Below are positions 9,722-18,577 of a stretch of DNA of 40,728 nt, piece after piece. Below the pieces are notes generated by a model. The model made no database searches, was not told the DNA's origin, and worked only from the letters and a program-made list of their open reading frames with translations. The translations under genes were made by a program, and so were the position numbers. The stretch is from an uncultured Lachnospiraceae bacterium (GTDB lineage: Bacteria > Bacillota > Clostridia > Lachnospirales > Lachnospiraceae): the NCBI GenBank assembly GCA_910588895.1, contig CAJUSS010000012.1, positions 1-40,728 on the forward strand, given 5' to 3'. The stretch's first letter is position 1, and every line of letters starts with the position of its first letter.

Positions 9722-10585
9722 TCATTTCAAGTAGATAAACCAGCACAGCACAGTTATATAGATCGCACAAAGGAGTAAAAGCGCCTTATCCCCAATGAGC
9801 ACATTGACCGGGTCGCCATCAGAGTCCTTTTCAATGATAAAGCTATATCTCAATAAGATGAGCATCACGATCGGTACCGTATATGTAAACCTCTGCACAC
9901 GTTCAACGGTATCTTTTTCCATACACCACAATGCGTAAAATACGATCGAGAGTGTCATCATAGCCCCCATACTCTGGGAAAGGAAATTTTTGTTATACAA
10001 CCGTAATACCTCTCTTGTACGATCCCCCGACAACACCAGCTCATTTCTCCGCTTACCAAATCCCATATATAATGAACCGGATGTGATGACCAGCAAAAGC
10101 CACACAGAGATATCTACCTGCGTGTTTGCGGCACCGTAAAAAACGCGAAGGACGAAGCCAGAAGCCAACAGGCATACATCAACCAACGGCTTATCTTTTG
10201 CTCCGTATACACTATATAGGATATTGATCAGGAAATAGCTCCCTAAGACCATCCATGCGGCAAGCTCTCTCGCTCCGATAAAGCACTGGAGGACCACCGA
10301 TAGCAGCATAAGGGTCGCGCATATCCTTTTCGCCTGTACGATAGAGATCTCGCCCGACGCGATCGGCCGTTTACACTTTTTAGGGTGCTTTCTGTCTTTT
10401 TCTACATCATGGATATCATTTATGATGTATATAGATGATGAGATAAAAGAAAATGCCAGGATAGATAAGGCGACACTTTTCATGATATCCGGCCGGAACA
10501 ATATCTGTCCAAAAAAGGGTGCAAGGCAGATCAGCCCATTTTTGATATAATGCTGCACACGCAATGTCCTCAGATATTTTCTCAT
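9722..10585 (-). CDS. Decaprenyl-phosphate phosphoribosyltransferase-like UbiA prenyltransferase
   Basis: A 287-residue integral membrane protein of the UbiA superfamily with 8-9 helices. The Asp-rich motif at about residues 56-66 reads NDIHDVEKDRKHP and continues K-x-x-RPIASG, which is the form found in DPPR synthases (Rv3806c type) rather than in quinone- or haem-pathway UbiA enzymes. These transfer 5-phosphoribose from PRPP to polyprenyl phosphate, the first step to polyprenyl-phosphate arabinose or ribose. The second conserved region MGFGKRRNEL lies near residue 175. Start ATG 10585 follows GGGGAGAG. The later pathway enzymes (phosphatase, DprE1/DprE2 pair) are not in this window. Confidence 0.85.
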   Translation of the reverse strand: MRKYLRTLRVQHYIKNGLICLAPFFGQILFRPDIMKSVALSILAFSFISSSIYIINDIHDVEKDRKHPKKCKRPIASGEISIVQAKRICATLMLLSVVLQCFIGARELAAWMVLGSYFLINILYSVYGAKDKPLVDVCLLASGFVLRVFYGAANTQVDISVWLLLVITSGSLYMGFGKRRNELVLSGDRTREVLRLYNKNFLSQSMGAMMTLSIVFYALWCMEKDTVERVQRFTYTVPIVMLILLRYSFIIEKDSDGDPVNVLIGDKALLLLCAIYITVLCWFIYLK

Positions 10586-10646
10586 CTGTCTCTCCCCATC
10601 TCACTGTATACTCCCCTTAGATCATCATCCTTTTTCAAGGTCATCC

Positions 10647-11534
10647 TCACTTCAGTGCCCTATATATCCTTTTCAGCAACGCTGTCGGTCTTTTTCCCAT
10701 CTTATAGGCGTATCGGACTTTCATAGGGAGGGTACTGATATCGCCCTGCAGCTCCTTCATATGCGTCACACAGTCCTTCATCATCCCATACCGGTCTATG
10801 CTGAACGCTGCGATAGCAAGCTCTCTATAGATACCAGCTCTGACAGCATCAGATAACCCGCACGAACCCAGTTCGCCTTTCAAAAGAGCGATCTTCGCCT
10901 CCTGCATCTGCTGATTTTTTGTCTCTGTCAGGCTCCCTGGATGGGTCCTGTATCGATACAATGGCTCCTCTATATACGTGATCGTAAACTCTCTTGCTAT
11001 CCTAAGCCAATAGTCATGGTCTTCTACCAAGAAAAGATCGATATTATAGTCTCCCACCTTTTCATACACAGCTCGCGTATACATAAAGGAGGCCATCACG
11101 ATATTTTTATAATGGATCTCTTCCAGATCCTGGACAGGCGGAGTATGGCCGACCACAGCTCCATGCTCATCGATGATATCCATCGCAGAAAACACCAGAC
11201 CGATATCATGGTTTTTCTCTAATATATGGACAAATCCTCCTATCGCATTTTCCTTAAACAGGTTATCATCGGAGGTCCAGGTAAGATACTTTCCTTTGCT
11301 CAAGGAGAAGCCTTTGTTCAGTGAAGCCGGTAAGCGCAGGTTTTTCTCATTTCTATATAGCTTGATCCGGCTGTCCTTATCTGCATACTGCCGGACGATG
11401 TTTCCAGTCCCGTCCTCAGAGTGATCGTCGATCACGATCAATTCCCAATCCTGATAGGTCTGTTTCAATACGCTTTCTATGGATCCCTGTATGTATCTTT
11501 CACCATTATAAGTAGGTAGTATGATCGATACCAT
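10647..11534 (-). CDS. Glycosyltransferase family 2
   Basis: A 295-residue GT-A fold enzyme. The N-terminus MVSIILPTYNGERYIQ, then VLKQTYQDWELIVIDDHSEDGT and the metal-binding TWTSDDN near residue 90 are classic GT2 features; VEDHDYWLRI near 170 matches the E-D-x-x-x-x-x-R acceptor/base region. The last ~100 residues are more variable, as usual. No membrane helix. It would add one sugar to the lipid-linked repeat unit at the cytoplasmic face. Start ATG 11534 follows GAGGAGG. Donor and acceptor cannot be read from sequence. Confidence 0.9.
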   Translation of the reverse strand: MVSIILPTYNGERYIQGSIESVLKQTYQDWELIVIDDHSEDGTGNIVRQYADKDSRIKLYRNEKNLRLPASLNKGFSLSKGKYLTWTSDDNLFKENAIGGFVHILEKNHDIGLVFSAMDIIDEHGAVVGHTPPVQDLEEIHYKNIVMASFMYTRAVYEKVGDYNIDLFLVEDHDYWLRIAREFTITYIEEPLYRYRTHPGSLTETKNQQMQEAKIALLKGELGSCGLSDAVRAGIYRELAIAAFSIDRYGMMKDCVTHMKELQGDISTLPMKVRYAYKMGKRPTALLKRIYRALK

Positions 11535-11613
11535 CTTGTCCTCCTCAGCTATTTTCTATGACCTATGCCCTCTGTCCTTCGATATCATCCGGTATGTGTT
11601 TACCTACGAAAAG

Positions 11614-12693
11614 TTATAATATGCTCTCCCATTTATCCAACACATAGGACATCTCTAATTCCGATAGGTTCATATCCGCATGTTCCGCAAGCTCACACCT
11701 GAGCTTCTGGTCCATGATCAGCTTTAATACCTTATCTACCATCTCATCAACATCCCAATTTTTTATGATGTATCCATTCACCCCATCGACGATCAGATCC
11801 TTTGGCCCACATTTAAAATCAAAAGAGAGCATCGGGAGCCCTGCTGATAATGCCTCGATCATCGCCATCGGACAACCTTCCCCTCGTGAAATGAACACAT
11901 AAAATGCATAGTCTTGATATAAACGCAGGATATCTTTATGATAACCCATAAGGTTCACTTTTTCTTCTAATCCATATTCTTTTATCCTCTGTCGGATGGC
12001 CGTATATTCCGGTCCATCTCCATAGATATCCCATTGCCAATCTTTCACCTTTTCAAAAACTCCTTGCGCGACCTGGAGCAATATATCAAATCCCTTTTCC
12101 CGGCTCAGCCGTCCACATGTAATGATCCTTTTCGATCCCGCATGATATTTCTGTTTTTGGATGGATGGGTCTTTAGGATTATATATCTGGATCACATTGT
12201 CCGCATTCAGTATTTTTTTATAATATCCCCTATCCTCTTTTGTTAAAGCTACCAGATATTTAAATCTTTTTACTGCCAAGCGCTTCCCGACCCCCGAAAA
12301 GCCATATTTTGATCCGTTAAAAAAATTTGTGTGGGACCAGCTGATGAAACTGGCTTTTCTGCAGTGTCGCAGTCCGATCCAGGCAGGTACATTATGCCCT
12401 ACATCATCGATCACAAATGTACATTCAAGATCCAATGGAAATAACCTTCGGAGTCCTATCCCTGCTCTTATAAAATCTTTTCGGATACTAAAATCTTTAA
12501 GTGGAAGATCGATCACTCTGCAGCCATCCGGTATCTTATAATACGGCGTCTCCAGCGGACGGCTCATCGATACGATCGAAACATCATATCTGCCTGTCTT
12601 TATCAGTTCCCCGGCTATCAACAATGTAACACGGGCGATCCCGCCTCCATTGTATATATCATCGATGATATAATATACTTTTTTCTTTTTCAT
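11614..12693 (-). CDS. Glycosyltransferase family 4
   Basis: A 359-residue GT-B enzyme. The N-terminal domain has YNGGGIARVTLLIAGEL, the glycine-rich acceptor-side loop. The C-terminal domain has IITCGRLSREKGFDILLQVA near residue 190 and SRGEGCPMAMIEALSAGLPM near 275, where the E-x7-E motif binds the nucleotide sugar. Retaining transfer is typical of GT4. It starts right after asnB (ATG two bases past its TAA), with no strong ribosome site of its own, so translation probably depends on coupling. Sugar specificity unknown. Confidence 0.9.
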   Translation of the reverse strand: MKKKKVYYIIDDIYNGGGIARVTLLIAGELIKTGRYDVSIVSMSRPLETPYYKIPDGCRVIDLPLKDFSIRKDFIRAGIGLRRLFPLDLECTFVIDDVGHNVPAWIGLRHCRKASFISWSHTNFFNGSKYGFSGVGKRLAVKRFKYLVALTKEDRGYYKKILNADNVIQIYNPKDPSIQKQKYHAGSKRIITCGRLSREKGFDILLQVAQGVFEKVKDWQWDIYGDGPEYTAIRQRIKEYGLEEKVNLMGYHKDILRLYQDYAFYVFISRGEGCPMAMIEALSAGLPMLSFDFKCGPKDLIVDGVNGYIIKNWDVDEMVDKVLKLIMDQKLRCELAEHADMNLSELEMSYVLDKWESIL

Positions 12694-12694
12694 T

Positions 12695-14560
12695 TTAAGA
12701 TGCTCTACCCTTTATCATGGCTTCTTCCCAAACAAACATGTTCAGTTCTAACCATAATCTCTGCGCCTTTGCGAAGTCCGCGTTATGATCAGGATCTTCA
12801 TTTTTGATAAAATCGTATAATCTTTTGCGTATCTTCTTATGGCCTTTCACCGCCGCGCTTTCTAAAAAGCGCGTACTGTTGACCAGATCTAGATATACCT
12901 CGGCCGATCCACGTATCCATTCCCCTATCGGCGCGTTAAAGCCCTTCTTATCCTTACGGTACACGATATCATAGGGCATGATATCACATAACGCATCTCG
13001 GATGATCGCCTTTGAACAACCATTCCGGAGCTTACTATGCCATGGCAGTGACATAGCAAATGATACGATCCTATGATCCATAAACGGCATCCTGATCTCC
13101 ACGCCATATGCCATGCTGTCCCTGTCATAATTTCTGAGTAATGTCGGTAATATCCTCTCATGGGTCTCTACATAAAGCGACTGTGTCAACCGATCCAACC
13201 TCTTGAACCCAGGATGTTTGCAAGGATCCCCTTTTAAGATGCTTCTGCGGTATATATGTTCATATAGTTCTCTTATCTTTGTTTTACGTATACGCTTTTT
13301 TATCCATGTATCCATATCGGCAAAGTCATCGCCTATACTCTCCGCTTCACGGATCGTCCTCGCCAGCATCCGCACCACATCATCATCCGGTGCGTCAAGC
13401 AATGCAAACTGCATGTTAAAGCTATACCCGCCGAACAGTTCATCTGCCCCATGTCCATCTATCGATACCACGGTCCCGTACAAACGTTCATTCTCATATA
13501 TCGCCATCTGCGGTATCTGTGTGTTCATCCATAACTCTTCCAGCAGATAAGCCTGACGATATAATATCCTTTCATCGGTGATGTTTTTTATGTCGATATG
13601 TGTACTCCCTATCCCTATGTGATCCGTTACCCTCCGGGCATATCGTGTCTCATCAAGGACACTGTCCTGAAAGCCGGCCACATACGCATGCTGCCAATCC
13701 TTCTGGTAGGATACATCCTGTCCTCTACTTGCGATATCATGCAACGCACATAGCACCGCGCTGGAATCCAATCCGCCGCTCAGTGAAGTCCCGATCGGGA
13801 CATCGCTGCGCATCCTTAACCGACATGCGTCTAAAAATAAGGTGCGGAACATCTCAACTTGCTCTTCATATGGTTCTGGCAGGTCGATCAACCGATCCAA
13901 TGTATCCCAATATCTTTTGATCTTAAATATGCCTTTCTTAAATGTCGCGTTATGCCCTGCCGGAAATCGCTTGATCCCTTCTATCAAACATTCTTCTTTA
14001 AATTCATAGTGGTGGAATATCCGAAAGAGATCCAGCATCTTTTTATCGATCCTTATCGTCTTCAAACATGGCATGATCGCCTTCATCTCCGAGGCAAAGA
14101 CCAACACACCGCCCTCTAACGAATAAAACAATGGCTTCACGCCAAATCGGTCGCGGCTTAAAAACAGCTCTTTTTCTTCCCTGTCGTAGATCGCAAATGC
14201 CCACATCCCATTAAAATGCGATACACACTCCTCGCCCCACGCATGATAGGCCGCCAATATCACTTCTGTATCGCTATCATTATGAAAAACATACCCGGCT
14301 TTTTTTAATCTTTCCTTAACTTCGATATAGTTATAGATCTCTCCGTTAAATGTGATCATATACCTTCCATCCGCATATGCCATGGGCTGGCTCCCATCTT
14401 CCGATAGATCGATGATGGATAATCGCCTATGTGCCAGTGTTACGTCATCTTCCTGCCACACGCCTCTCCCATCCGGTCCTCTATGCTGCATCCGGTCACA
14501 GCACAGATCGGCCATTTCGACCGATAGTTGTTTTCCTACACATCCATAGATCCCACACAT
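12695..14560 (-). CDS. asnB: Asparagine synthase-type glutamine amidotransferase
   Basis: A 621-residue two-domain enzyme. The glutaminase domain begins MCGIYGCVG, so Cys2 is exposed as the N-terminal nucleophile after Met removal; RRLSIIDLSEDGSQPM and NGEIYNY follow. The synthetase domain has the ATP pyrophosphatase loop SLSGGLDSSAV near residue 260 and DGHGADELFGGY near 365. Known family reaction: ATP-dependent amide formation using glutamine nitrogen. Inside a polysaccharide operon, between two GT4 genes, such paralogues are thought to amidate a uronic acid or other carboxyl sugar, though ordinary asparagine synthesis cannot be excluded. Start ATG 14560 follows GGAGAG. Confidence 0.9.
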   Translation of the reverse strand: MCGIYGCVGKQLSVEMADLCCDRMQHRGPDGRGVWQEDDVTLAHRRLSIIDLSEDGSQPMAYADGRYMITFNGEIYNYIEVKERLKKAGYVFHNDSDTEVILAAYHAWGEECVSHFNGMWAFAIYDREEKELFLSRDRFGVKPLFYSLEGGVLVFASEMKAIMPCLKTIRIDKKMLDLFRIFHHYEFKEECLIEGIKRFPAGHNATFKKGIFKIKRYWDTLDRLIDLPEPYEEQVEMFRTLFLDACRLRMRSDVPIGTSLSGGLDSSAVLCALHDIASRGQDVSYQKDWQHAYVAGFQDSVLDETRYARRVTDHIGIGSTHIDIKNITDERILYRQAYLLEELWMNTQIPQMAIYENERLYGTVVSIDGHGADELFGGYSFNMQFALLDAPDDDVVRMLARTIREAESIGDDFADMDTWIKKRIRKTKIRELYEHIYRRSILKGDPCKHPGFKRLDRLTQSLYVETHERILPTLLRNYDRDSMAYGVEIRMPFMDHRIVSFAMSLPWHSKLRNGCSKAIIRDALCDIMPYDIVYRKDKKGFNAPIGEWIRGSAEVYLDLVNSTRFLESAAVKGHKKIRKRLYDFIKNEDPDHNADFAKAQRLWLELNMFVWEEAMIKGRAS

Positions 14561-14585
14561 CTTTTATCTCTCCACTACTAACCGC

Positions 14586-15689
14586 TCACAGCGCGATCCG
14601 CATGACCGCCTGTGCCGTATGATCCCATGTCAGCTTTTCTCTTACCCTTGTTCGCGCATTTATAGTAAGGCCTTTACCTTCTGCTATCCTCTCTAAAAGC
14701 TCATCACGGTCTGAAACCAGATATCCTGTACTCCTATCTTCAATGATCCAGTCTGGACCTGGTGCCCTCCAGGCGATCACCTTGCATCCATAGTACATCG
14801 CTTCCATTATCGTCATGCCAAATATCTCTCTTTTGTTCAAATTGATCAGATAGTCGGCAATACGATACACCTCCCACATATCCTCGTTTGGGATCATCCT
14901 GATGATCCGGACAGCATGACCGATCCTCTCATCTCCCACCGCTTTTTGTACATCTCCTAAAAGCTCTCCATCCCCAACCATCAACAATCTATATCGTCCG
15001 TCGCGTCTGTGTACCGCAGAAAAAATGTCGATCATCTCTAAAGGTCTTTTTTCATCGATCATCCGCCCGACAAATAAGAGCACTTTATCATCTTTCTTAT
15101 ATCCATACTTTTCTTTAAGATCATCAACATTATAGTCTTCGAAATCTGACCTCAAGATACTCAGATCCAATCCCACCGTTCCGAGGACCACCTTTTTCAC
15201 ACCTTTTTTTAAGAGCCCTTTCACGATATCCGGTGTTTTCGCCAAACATATACACTTTCGATAGATCCGCACATTACGTATAAATAAAGCGTCCATCACC
15301 CACGCATTGATCTTGTTCGTGCTATGGCTCTCCATAACACCAATGTAGGGAAGGAACCGTACCCCGTTTTTCTCACTCCAGCGAAAGACCCTTGGCAGCA
15401 TGAGCTGTGTATCGGAAAAGCAGATGAGCAGATCCAAGGTCGCATCCATCTCTTTTAGATCGGGCATCCCATTGGTCCCGATCCTTCTGCACGGTATATA
15501 CTGGATGACTGCATGGTCAGTACCTGCGATAGGCTCTGTCATCCCCCTTTCCTTTTGGGGGACCGCTTTATATACTTTTACTTCCTCACAATACCGGTCC
15601 AGTGCTTTTGCCAGCCCCACCTCTTGCAGGTTATAAAATCCTTTGTTCCCAAATGGACCAACACTTAATACTAAGATCCCTATCCGCAT
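14586..15689 (-). CDS. Glycosyltransferase family 4
   Basis: A 367-residue GT-B protein. The C-terminal nucleotide-sugar domain is clear: VLLFVGRMIDEKRPLEMI near residue 205, LLMVGDGELL, and KREIFGMTIMEAMYYGCKVI near 295 with the E-x7-E pair. The N-terminal domain (MRIGILVLSVGPFGNKG) is less conserved. Start ATG 15689 overlaps the end of the epimerase gene by ten bases. It should act at the cytoplasmic face on the growing repeat unit; sugar and linkage unknown. Confidence 0.88.
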   Translation of the reverse strand: MRIGILVLSVGPFGNKGFYNLQEVGLAKALDRYCEEVKVYKAVPQKERGMTEPIAGTDHAVIQYIPCRRIGTNGMPDLKEMDATLDLLICFSDTQLMLPRVFRWSEKNGVRFLPYIGVMESHSTNKINAWVMDALFIRNVRIYRKCICLAKTPDIVKGLLKKGVKKVVLGTVGLDLSILRSDFEDYNVDDLKEKYGYKKDDKVLLFVGRMIDEKRPLEMIDIFSAVHRRDGRYRLLMVGDGELLGDVQKAVGDERIGHAVRIIRMIPNEDMWEVYRIADYLINLNKREIFGMTIMEAMYYGCKVIAWRAPGPDWIIEDRSTGYLVSDRDELLERIAEGKGLTINARTRVREKLTWDHTAQAVMRIAL

Positions 15690-16591
15690 GATCTATCCGC
15701 CCACTGTATATATCTCTCTATCCCTTCCGAAAAAGATACGCTCCTGGAATATCCAAGTCTCTGCAGCTTTGTGATATCAGCCTTCCAATTGATGGGCTCT
15801 CCTTCCCTTCTTTTTCCCACAAACTTTATCATTTCTTTTGAGACATGCATATGCTCCACAAAGCACAAGGCCGCTCCTCTGATCGTAACTTCTTCTCCAT
15901 TTGCCACATTAAAATAGATATCATCCTTCTTGGCTCTATCTGCTATGAACATGACCGCTCTCACAAGATCGTCCACATAGATATAATCCCGGCTCTCCTC
16001 ACCGCTCCCCCAAAGCTCCAGCATCCCTGTGTTTTTGATCTTCTGATACATATCCCAGAAGAGCTGTTTCCGAAGGCCCGGACCATAGGCTGAAAATATC
16101 CGGAGGATCTTTACATCCATGCCATGACACTTATGCATGAACACACAAGCCTCTTCTGCTGCCCACTTATGTAATGCATATGGCGAAAGCGGGTTGATCG
16201 GCTGCATCTCATCCATTGGCAGCATGGATGGCTCTCCATATACGGATGCACTGGATAAGAGCATAAATCTCCGATCGGCCATACCGCATTTTTTTAATGC
16301 GAACAGCAGGCTTTCTGTGGCCATGTAGTTCACTCGCATATCCGCGATCGGCTCTTCGATCGAGCGCATCACATCTGCACTTCCGGCACAGTGTATGATC
16401 ATATCCGGCGATATCTTTTTCAAAAAACGGATCGCATCATCCATATCCATCATATCTGCCGGATACACGGTCTTTTCGTTATCCGATATCCCCTTTTTAT
16501 CCCAGCCATATACATCTGCATTCTGTTTTCGATATGCTTTTCTCAGATGGCTCCCTATGAACCCCTGATCCCCTGTGATCAATACCCGCAT
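15680..16591 (-). CDS. NAD-dependent sugar epimerase/dehydratase (extended SDR)
   Basis: A 303-residue extended short-chain dehydrogenase. The N-terminus MRVLITGDQGFIGSHLR holds the GxxGxxG dinucleotide loop. IIHCAGSADV, then LLSSASVYGEP and the catalytic YALHK (Y-x-x-x-K near residue 150) follow, and SRDYIYVDDLVRAV near 205 is the usual substrate-side element. Such enzymes make activated sugars (UDP-Gal, UDP-GalA or deoxy-sugars). Which one cannot be told by eye. Start ATG 16591. Confidence 0.88.
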   Translation of the reverse strand: MRVLITGDQGFIGSHLRKAYRKQNADVYGWDKKGISDNEKTVYPADMMDMDDAIRFLKKISPDMIIHCAGSADVMRSIEEPIADMRVNYMATESLLFALKKCGMADRRFMLLSSASVYGEPSMLPMDEMQPINPLSPYALHKWAAEEACVFMHKCHGMDVKILRIFSAYGPGLRKQLFWDMYQKIKNTGMLELWGSGEESRDYIYVDDLVRAVMFIADRAKKDDIYFNVANGEEVTIRGAALCFVEHMHVSKEMIKFVGKRREGEPINWKADITKLQRLGYSRSVSFSEGIERYIQWADRSCG

Positions 16592-16612
16592 AGACCTGTC
16601 CCCTATCTGGAT

Positions 16613-17731
16613 CTATATAAATATCTGGCTAAGTACGCTTGCATACCTGCGTGTCATATCGATATGCTCACAAAGGCTCTCGTCTGTCCGCGAGGACAAC
16701 ATCTCTTTGATCGCATCTGCCAGAGCCTCTGGGTTATTTTTCTTAAACAGCATGCAATGATCATCTTTTTGCTCCAAATGAACGTCGATATCGGATAGTA
16801 TCATCCGCTTATTGAGTATTTTTCCATCTTCTACCACTGTCCCCCACCCCTCAAACAGAGAAGGCTGTATCAGAAAACTGGCGTTTTTCATGATACACAA
16901 TTGGGTCGTCCTATCTATAAATCCAAGGACTTTTACAGCATCCGCGATCATAGGCTCGTCCAACATGGCCCTGACCTGCTCGATATAAGCCGGATCCCTT
17001 CTATCTGACAGCTCACCTGTGAAGACAAAGCTCATACCTGATATAGCCTCTTCTTGTACTAACTGCTTTATCGCCTTTAGGACTACCAAATGATCCTTAT
17101 GCTTCCAAAACTGATTGCAGATCGCAACATATCTCCCCTTTTTTAATCCAGATCGGTCTAACAGAGCATCTTCATCTAATTTTTCCAGGCCTTTAAGTTC
17201 ATCTTCTATATAGGACGTAAAATGCACGACAAAAACATTTTTTCTGTCTGATGAGAAATAGGTCCGAAAGTCTTTTAGCGCATCGTTGCTGCTTAATACC
17301 AGCGGCGCGTCGGCCCGAGCGATCTGTCTGAAATCTGCATTCCTCTTATCGATCTCCTCCTGGTCAAAAAAATCCGGATAGTGACAATGTTGAAGATCAG
17401 CTATCCACGAAACAGGCGTGATCCCAAACATCCTTAAAAATCCAAAGGGGCGTAACGGGAACACGTATCTTACCTTGTATTTCATGCAACATATGATCGA
17501 TCGCAGGATAGCTCCGGCCACACCGATATCATCCTTGCATCTGATCAGTTTGATCTCAGGTAAAAAGACCTCAAATATCTCTGCGTATCTTTCATTGACT
17601 AGGAGCGCTATCTCATATTTTTTTGTGATATCCTCATTTTCCAAAAGCATATGGATGATATTCTTTCTATAATAAATACCCCCGATCCACGGGGATCTGC
17701 TTAATGCAAAGATCAATATCGTTTGTTTCAA
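16613..17731 (-). CDS. Glycosyltransferase family 4-like
   Basis: The protein has 372 residues from TTG 17731 (MKQTILIFALSRSPWIGG), chosen because GAGGAG sits six bases upstream; a TTG at 17746 has no such site. The N-terminal domain starts with a beta strand and the WIGGIYYRKN loop. The C-terminal domain contains GRYVAICNQFWKHKDH near residue 195, FVFTGELSDRRDP and ASFLIQPSLFEGWGTVVEDG near 295 with the E-G-W-G-T-x-x-E motif. This points to a GT-B retaining transferase. Placed between the truncated acyltransferase and the epimerase. Sugar unknown. Confidence 0.85.
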   Translation of the reverse strand: MKQTILIFALSRSPWIGGIYYRKNIIHMLLENEDITKKYEIALLVNERYAEIFEVFLPEIKLIRCKDDIGVAGAILRSIICCMKYKVRYVFPLRPFGFLRMFGITPVSWIADLQHCHYPDFFDQEEIDKRNADFRQIARADAPLVLSSNDALKDFRTYFSSDRKNVFVVHFTSYIEDELKGLEKLDEDALLDRSGLKKGRYVAICNQFWKHKDHLVVLKAIKQLVQEEAISGMSFVFTGELSDRRDPAYIEQVRAMLDEPMIADAVKVLGFIDRTTQLCIMKNASFLIQPSLFEGWGTVVEDGKILNKRMILSDIDVHLEQKDDHCMLFKKNNPEALADAIKEMLSSRTDESLCEHIDMTRRYASVLSQIFI

Positions 17732-17748
17732 AAGGCATCTCCTCAATT

Positions 17749-18576
17749 TTATTTCATTGCATGCTGCAACTTTTTATCTATAGCAGTGATCACATACGCA
17801 AGTAAAAATGAGATCGATAGGTCGATGAAATATGATAGCGGAAATGTAGATAGCGCTCCTATCTGTTTCATGATGATACGGTCATCGAAACCCATCACTA
17901 GATATACCGCTAATGTCACTTCACTTAAAGTTTTGATGGCATAGCGGATATTTCTATGGACCTCCAAGCAATTTTTTATCTTATCTTCATACGAACATCC
18001 AATGATCAATATCCCTGCTGCTATCATGATCGTCAAGATCCCTATGCCAAGATGTATCACTCCTCCGACCTCCAGCCCCCTGCCCCGCAAAAGCTTTAAG
18101 ACCACGTACATCATCCCAGACAAAAGGATCATCCCGATCATCTGGCCCTTATCATCCGATGCTCTGTTCAATATGTCCGTCAATCTTTTTCGGATATAAG
18201 CACCTATCAGCATAGCTAAAAATCCAATAAAATATCTTTCCGAATATATGTTATCCCAAAACAAGCAGCCTGCGATCAACATGACTGCACAGCCCACCCG
18301 GATATAAGGACATTTACTCTTCTCGATAAAAAAGAAAATGAAATAAAAAAGCAGCAAAGCCCCTGTAAACCAATAGATCGTTGGAAAGATAAATGCCTTA
18401 ATAAGATCAAAAGCGCTTTCAAAACATAGATTTCCAAAAATGACCGATAAATCATAGAAAAAGATCAGCATCGGCATCAGACGCTTTAAACGTTTTATAT
18501 ACCATGATCGAACATCTTTCCCTCCACTTCTCTCAACAGATGGAAACAAGGTAGATCCGCTCACCATAAAAAACAT
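17749..18576 (-). pseudogene. Acyltransferase family 3 remnant, N-terminus missing
   Basis: The readable frame begins NNMFFMVSGSTLF, which corresponds to the second-helix N-x-F-F-x-x-S-G element of family 3 acyltransferases. The preceding ~45 residues, including the conserved arginine and catalytic histidine of helix 1, are absent because the frame runs straight into the end of wecG. The remaining ~275 residues have the usual helices (YIKRLKRLMPMLIFF, TGALLLFYFIFFFIEKS, LAVYLVMG). ATG 18576 with GGGGGA upstream could still be translated, but the product lacks catalytic residues. The junction coincides with a sharp composition change, so it looks like the scar of a cassette exchange. Confidence 0.75.
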
Positions 18577-18577
18577 A

